NCBI GenBank assembly: GCA_009695205.1
Contig: SIBK01000039.1
Coordinates: forward strand, 1-41,056
Direction of reading: 5' to 3'
Length of the DNA stretch: 41,056 nucleotides
Source of the DNA: Pedosphaera sp.
GTDB taxonomy: Bacteria; Verrucomicrobiota; Verrucomicrobiia; Limisphaerales; UBA9464
The translations under genes and the position numbers were made by a program. Shown here in pieces: positions 39,084 to 41,056 of this stretch; position 1 is the stretch's first letter; each line of letters starts with the position of its first letter. The notes below the pieces were generated by a model that worked only from the letters and a program-made list of their open reading frames with translations, was not told where the DNA came from and did no database searches.

Positions 39084-39515
39084 ATGTCGTTCCCCATCCG
39101 TTCCCCTCGTGACCCAGTCGGCGGCATTTGTGTCTTCGGCCGGATCCTCGACAAGATTCGTCTCAACGCCAAAGAAGGAAAACTGCCCCCCGGCTATCAT
39201 CTCGGCATCATCCCCGGGAGCCGAACGTTTGATGATCGCATCTGCAAGCTGCTCGGTGTCGACTTCGAGGCCCTGAGCGCTCGCACATTGCAAGGCGGGA
39301 CGGACGAAGAGATATTGGAGTGGTGCTTCCAGAAGGGTTGCAAACCGGACCCGGAGCACATCGAGATTTTCAACGGCTTCATGCATAAGCGCGGTTGGCG
39401 CGATGCCGTTTCTGCGGGCCTCAAACAACAACGTCAAGATGCCGGTCTGGGTCATCGCGAGGATATTGTCACTTTCTTTGATCTCATGGATGTCGAGGAA
39501 GGGCGCGCCCCGTAG
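39084..39515 (+). CDS. DUF5069 domain protein
   Basis: This 143-residue protein matches DUF5069 from MSFPIRSPRDPVGGICVFGR at the N-terminus, through LPPGYHLGIIPGSRTFDDR, to the C-terminal HKRGWRDAVSAGLKQ. The family is found mainly in Verrucomicrobia and relatives, and no function is known. It has no signal or membrane segment and should be cytoplasmic. The frame is open to 38961, but ATG 39084 begins the conserved part. It follows the broken cyclase-ATPase gene on the same strand by about 100 bases. A strong inverted repeat overlaps its stop codon, and the frame stays open for a further 65 codons after that stop. Confidence 0.88.
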   Translation: MSFPIRSPRDPVGGICVFGRILDKIRLNAKEGKLPPGYHLGIIPGSRTFDDRICKLLGVDFEALSARTLQGGTDEEILEWCFQKGCKPDPEHIEIFNGFMHKRGWRDAVSAGLKQQRQDAGLGHREDIVTFFDLMDVEEGRAP

Positions 39516-39524
39516 CGCGCCCTT
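39499..39524. terminator. Perfect hairpin across the DUF5069 stop codon
   Basis: Ten-base perfect arms AAGGGCGCGC and GCGCGCCCTT flank a six-base loop that contains part of the TAG stop. The stem is very GC-rich and stable. There is no T run after it, so it would be a rho-independent terminator only in a loose sense. It may instead be a palindromic repeat. Confidence 0.4.
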
Positions 39525-39713
39525 GCGGAGCGGTTTCGGGGCGACTCGAGGGGTCTGGTGACCGTGCACCGGGGTGAGGGGTGCGGGAATGAAACGGGCA
39601 ACGTGATCCTGTTTCCAGCGCCCGAGGATCAGATCGGTGAAATGTCAGGAGACATTCAGACTCGCGAACGCCTCGGCGGCCTCCTGAAATTATACTACCG
39701 AGATGTCGCATGA
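39516..39713 (+). pseudogene. Tail of a lost transposase-like gene
   Basis: Directly after the DUF5069 stop the same frame continues open for 65 codons to TGA 39711-39713. It ends in GNVILFPAPEDQIGEMSG, then DIQTRERLGGLLKLYYRDVA. A tail with a VxxFP segment and ERLGGLL-x-YY-R motif resembles the C-terminal ends of certain transposase-linked proteins of Verrucomicrobia and Planctomycetes. I recall this from family knowledge and cannot confirm the family. No N-terminal part is present, so it is taken as a relic. Read-through of the DUF5069 stop is a less likely alternative. Confidence 0.35.
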
Positions 39714-39744
39714 GTTGTTTGACTCCACGGGGAGAACGGTAAGG

Positions 39745-39857
39745 TGCTCCCATTGGGAGCAGTCCACGACGGACCCTCCCCACGCAGGTGGGGGAGCCCT
39801 CCTCCGAAAGAACATTGACAGGCCAATTCAGGGGGCGGACTGTGGCGCAGAAGTCCG
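39745..39857. repeat. Cluster of three short hairpins
   Basis: Within 113 bases lie three inverted repeats: TGCTCCC-ATT-GGGAGCA at 39745-39761, CTCCCCAC/GTGGGGGAG at about 39775-39797 with one extra G, and CGGACT-N10-AGTCCG at 39836-39857. Such density suggests a structured RNA or a mobile-element end. No protein frame of note covers it. It lies about 160 bases upstream of the pseudopilin-like gene. Confidence 0.45.
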
Positions 39858-40013
39858 TTCTGCCAATAAACCAAATTTCCCCAGCCGCAGAGCGTCAAGC
39901 CGATGCTCTATCAATTGTCGCAACGACTGATATCTCCTTGACGGCGGCACGGTGAACCTACGTTGAAAGTCTTCCTCCTAATAGACGGTGTAAATTATTT
40001 TCCTCAACTTACC

Positions 40014-40730
40014 ATGAAGAATAAACTTCGCATTTCGTCGGCCCGTCCGCTGGCATTCACCTTGATTGAACTGTTGGTGGTGATTGCGATCATTGCCATC
40101 CTCGCGGGAATGTTGCTGCCAGCTCTTACGGCGGCGAAGGAAAGGGCTCACCGCGCCAGCTGCCAGAGCTCGCTTCGTCAGCTCGGCCTGGCCTGCCACA
40201 TGTACGGTGACGACAATCGTCAGAATCTTCCGCCTGGCGTGCGGGATGACGGAAACACGCATACGATTTGGATCGGCACGATCACCTATAACGCCATTAA
40301 GAAATACAGCAGCAGTAACATGAGCAGTTGCCCGAGTTTCGCCAACCGATTCCAATATTATCAGCCCGGAATCGGGTACGTCATTGGTTACAGCTATAAC
40401 GGAGCTTGCAAGAAACCTTGGGCGAATGAGCCAAACCCGAAATGGGAATCCCCGCAGAGGCTGACGGACGACCCCACTCTCGTGCTGGCGGCGGATTTGA
40501 ACGCCTGGGATGCGGATTCTAATGGCTGGACGCTGGCACCGCACGGACGCGGGGGTGCCATCAAGAATAAGGGGGAGGTTTTTATGTATGTGGGCGGGAA
40601 GACTTCCAGGCAAATGGGTGCAACCGGTGGCAACGTCGGGTATCTGGATGGATCGGTGGCGTGGAAGCCGATCGCCAAAATGACCAACTACTGGGCGTAT
40701 CAAGCGGGGACGTATTTCAACGCCTGGTAG
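40014..40730 (+). CDS. Pseudopilin-like protein with prepilin-type N-terminal methylation motif (second copy)
   Basis: This 238-residue protein has a short basic leader, then [19 protein letters not shown] and a hydrophobic helix. The middle has [20 protein letters not shown] and the end has [12 protein letters not shown], the same plan as the protein at 168-1007. The residue before Phe is Ala, not Gly, a variant often seen in the verrucomicrobial members of this group. Prepilin peptidase processing is expected but not shown. ATG 40014 is chosen because a TTG start at 39963 would add 17 residues without a purpose. There is no Shine-Dalgarno. The protein is probably anchored in the inner membrane with a periplasmic C-terminal domain. 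The long paralogous family suggests a surface or sensor role, not a core pilus subunit. Confidence 0.85.
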   Translation: MKNKLRISSARPLAFTLIELLVVIAIIAILAGMLLPALTAAKERAHRASCQSSLRQLGLACHMYGDDNRQNLPPGVRDDGNTHTIWIGTITYNAIKKYSSSNMSSCPSFANRFQYYQPGIGYVIGYSYNGACKKPWANEPNPKWESPQRLTDDPTLVLAADLNAWDADSNGWTLAPHGRGGAIKNKGEVFMYVGGKTSRQMGATGGNVGYLDGSVAWKPIAKMTNYWAYQAGTYFNAW

Positions 40731-41056
40731 TTTCCGAGACGTCCCGAGTATACGGGAGTGTCGGTCGCTCGAATTGATCCTGCTCCGGGTCCTGGGGGTG
40801 GCAGAAAGTTCATCAGGCCGGGAAATGATTGATTGGCGAGGATTTGCGATCAACATGAGCAGGAAATCGGTTTCTTGACGCTGCGCGATTGGATGGATTG
40901 CCTCCTCGCGGTCTCCGCGATTCATCACGTGATAAATGGCCCTTTCCTATTCGAATCGCAAATTGCGTGGCAGAAGGCGGTCTGATTCGATCCGGTGCGA
41001 CCTTCATTTCCGTGGTCGGACGCGAGCCAGAATCGCCCCGTGTAGATTCGTCCGTC
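40731..41056. other. End of window without an intact gene
   Basis: The stretch holds a RAYT-type transposase relic at 40851-40946, the palindrome ATCACGTGAT at 40924-40933 inside that relic, and a small hairpin TCCCG-N6-CGGGA near 40742-40760. No complete reading frame of note is present. Confidence 0.5.
40851..40946 (-). pseudogene. IS200/RAYT-type (REP-associated tyrosine) transposase, N-terminal relic
   Basis: The minus strand codes for ERAIYHVMNRGDREEAIH, then PIAQRQETDFLLML, which matches the start of the Y1 transposase domain: AIYHVMNRGD followed by R-x-x-FL-x-x-L. An in-frame TAG precedes it, and the matching protein is lost after about 32 codons. The catalytic HUH and Tyr parts are not recognisable. 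RAYT enzymes spread REP repeats, and hairpins of possibly related kind lie 1 kb away at 39745-39857. The relic could not be active. Confidence 0.6.

Noticed and set aside
40813..41007. A 64-codon minus-strand frame (MKVAPDRIRPPSATQ)
   Set aside because: The neighbouring frame in the same stretch codes for the RAYT motif, so this frame is a shadow.
1..41056. CRISPR arrays, tRNA and rRNA genes
   Set aside because: No regularly spaced repeats and no recognisable tRNA or rRNA sequence were found on reading the gaps.

Overview
The window looks like a high-GC chromosome segment from a Verrucomicrobiota bacterium, probably of the Pedosphaera/Limisphaera type (subdivision 3). The lineage is an inference. 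It rests on two gene pairs that join DUF1549/DUF1553 proteins with Tat-exported DUF1501 proteins, two pseudopilin-like proteins starting with [10 protein letters not shown], a DUF3616 protein, a DUF5069 protein, and weak or missing Shine-Dalgarno sequences. I see no rRNA, tRNA or CRISPR array.

Layout. Positions 1-5.3 kb hold the tail of a plus-strand gene, then a minus-strand run: a zinc metalloprotease, an amidohydrolase, a 76-residue VF530/DUF2132 protein, and a pseudopilin-like protein whose start codon overlaps the VF530 stop. Diverging from the metalloprotease is a SWIM-domain SNF2 helicase (5.4-8.6 kb). A DUF1549/DUF1553 plus DUF1501 operon follows on the minus strand (8.7-12.9 kb), then dnaA (13.1-14.5 kb) with an AT-rich, DnaA-box-containing upstream region that could be oriC. 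On the plus strand come a VKOR-DsbA-type fusion and a DUF3616 protein (14.9-17.4 kb). A subtilisin-like protease gene (17.5-21.1 kb, minus) is broken by three frameshifts and one stop. Next are a nuclease-helicase fusion of the XPD/DinG class (21.2-23.7 kb), an exported beta-propeller protein (minus), and a second, larger DUF1549/DUF1553-DUF1501 operon that continues into a Gfo/Idh/MocA oxidoreductase (24.9-30.9 kb).

From about 31 kb onward the window is mostly decayed sequence: a 5'-truncated nagA, an SBBP/Ig-like repeat protein gene with many lesions, pieces of transposases, and an adenylate cyclase-STAND ATPase-TPR gene in four frames. Intact genes within it are a DUF5069 protein and a second pseudopilin-like protein. 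The last 200 bases carry a relic of an IS200/RAYT-type transposase.

How it fits together. The two DUF1549/DUF1501 operons probably encode exported, heme-motif-bearing complexes of unknown substrate. The oxidoreductase attached to the second suggests carbohydrate-related work. The two helicases and DnaA are the information-processing genes. About 25 kb of genes have no visible lesion, while about 9 kb in three genes carry more than a dozen, so the damage is clustered. That favours real gene decay over uniform sequencing error, although several shifts sit on G or C runs and need checking against reads.
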